Made by a program: the position numbers and the translations under genes. Source: Pseudomonas solani (lineage in GTDB: Bacteria; Pseudomonadota; Gammaproteobacteria; Pseudomonadales; Pseudomonadaceae). Taken from it: a DNA stretch of 64,000 nt. Below the pieces are notes generated by a model that had not been told where the DNA came from, made no database searches, and saw nothing but the letters and a program-made list of their open reading frames with translations. This document shows, in pieces, positions 63,549-64,000 of the stretch. Positions within the stretch are counted from its first letter, which is position 1. Every line of letters starts with the position of its first letter. The stretch covers positions 1,572,501-1,636,500 of the forward strand of contig NZ_AP023081.1 in the NCBI RefSeq assembly GCF_026072635.1, written 5' to 3'.

Positions 63549-64000
63549 ATGCAAGACCTCGATCCCGTCGAAACCCAGGAATGGCTGGACGCCCTGGAAT
63601 CGGTTCTCGACAAAGAAGGCGAAGACCGCGCGCATTACCTGATGACCCGTATGGGTGAACTCGCTACCCGTAGCGGTTCGCAGCTTCCCTATGCCATCAC
63701 CACGCCCTATCGCAACACGATCCCCGTCACCCACGAAGCACGCATGCCTGGCGACCTGTTCATGGAACGCCGCATTCGCTCGCTGGTACGCTGGAACGCG
63801 CTGGCCATGGTCATGCGCACCAACCTGAAGGACTCCGACCTGGGCGGTCACATCTCCAGCTTCGCGTCCTCGGCGACCCTCTACGACATCGGCTTCAACT
63901 ACTTCTTCCAGGCCCCGACCGACGAACACGGCGGCGACCTGATCTACTTCCAGGGCCACGCCTCCCCCGGTGTCTACGCCCGCGCCTTCATGGAAGGCCG
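63549..64000 (+). CDS. aceE: Pyruvate dehydrogenase E1 component (N-terminal part; runs off the window)
   Basis: Thiamine-diphosphate-dependent E1 subunit of the pyruvate dehydrogenase complex. 150 of about 880 codons are seen: MQDLDPVETQEWLDALESVL, then LPYAITTPYRNTI, RRIRSLVRWNALAMVMR, GGHISSFASSATLYDIGFNY and IYFQGHASPGVYARAF, all typical of the homodimeric E1 family. GGAG lies before the ATG. Two GntR-type operators sit upstream. It is divergent from glnE, as in P. aeruginosa. Confidence 0.97.
   Translation, partial: MQDLDPVETQEWLDALESVLDKEGEDRAHYLMTRMGELATRSGSQLPYAITTPYRNTIPVTHEARMPGDLFMERRIRSLVRWNALAMVMRTNLKDSDLGGHISSFASSATLYDIGFNYFFQAPTDEHGGDLIYFQGHASPGVYARAFMEG

Overview
The window is chromosomal DNA of a Pseudomonas species close to the P. 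aeruginosa lineage. The DNA is GC-rich with strong G/C third-position bias, which leaves long antisense shadow frames over most genes. From memory, gene content and order run almost in step with the PAO1 stretch from motA to aceE. Several inserts and rearrangements show it is not P. aeruginosa itself. Nearly all of it is coding. I see no tRNA, rRNA, CRISPR array, IS element or prophage.

Layout. 1-7.9 kb: motA (partial, behind a sigma-28-like promoter), an HDOD signalling protein broken by a frameshift, rhdA, psd, and the c-di-GMP surface-attachment pair fimW-fimX. 8-21 kb: serB divergent from an AhpA/Smp-type membrane protein, a YdjM-like membrane protein, a PqiC-type lipoprotein, and a long minus-strand run with parC, a retropepsin, a phytase-like esterase, parE, a YqiA-type esterase, cpdA, a DUF1249 protein and nudF. 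21-26.8 kb: a DUF3298 lipoprotein, the TPP-riboswitch unit thiC-cytX, and a TolC-type outer-membrane protein. 26.9-31.6 kb: an accessory metabolic island with a class II aldolase, an orphan polyamine-type binding protein, a TMADH/dienoyl-CoA-reductase-type flavoenzyme and a frameshifted XRE-cupin regulator.

31.6-41.4 kb: waaA, a LysR regulator divergent from emrE, a three-gene operon (FAD oxidoreductase, aldo/keto reductase, Nudix-like protein), two acyl-CoA dehydrogenases and hldE. 41.4-59.3 kb: the lipopolysaccharide core block. It holds the PIG-L deacetylase dnpA, a Mig-14-like protein, msbA, the O-antigen ligase waaL, a kinase-like protein, three glycosyltransferases, a carbamoyltransferase, a double-kinase protein, wapQ, wapP, waaP, waaG, waaC and waaF. 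From waaF to the double-kinase gene every junction overlaps by a few bases, so this is one translationally coupled operon. 59.4-64 kb: ilvE, glnE and the start of aceE, with two matching GntR-type operators in front of aceE.

Main points of interest: two frame breaks, each next to a run of five C; a membrane protein carrying what looks like a degenerate class III cyclase domain; a TPP riboswitch whose P1 helix starts where the predicted transcript begins; an LTTR-type palindrome between the LysR gene and emrE; two operators 52 bp apart before aceE; an elaborate palindrome inside glnE; a kinase-rich and rearranged LPS core locus; and related hairpin repeats at 52.3 and 59.3 kb. I found no wholly new multi-gene system. 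The 26.9-31.6 kb island and the cyclase-like protein are the best candidates for undescribed biology.
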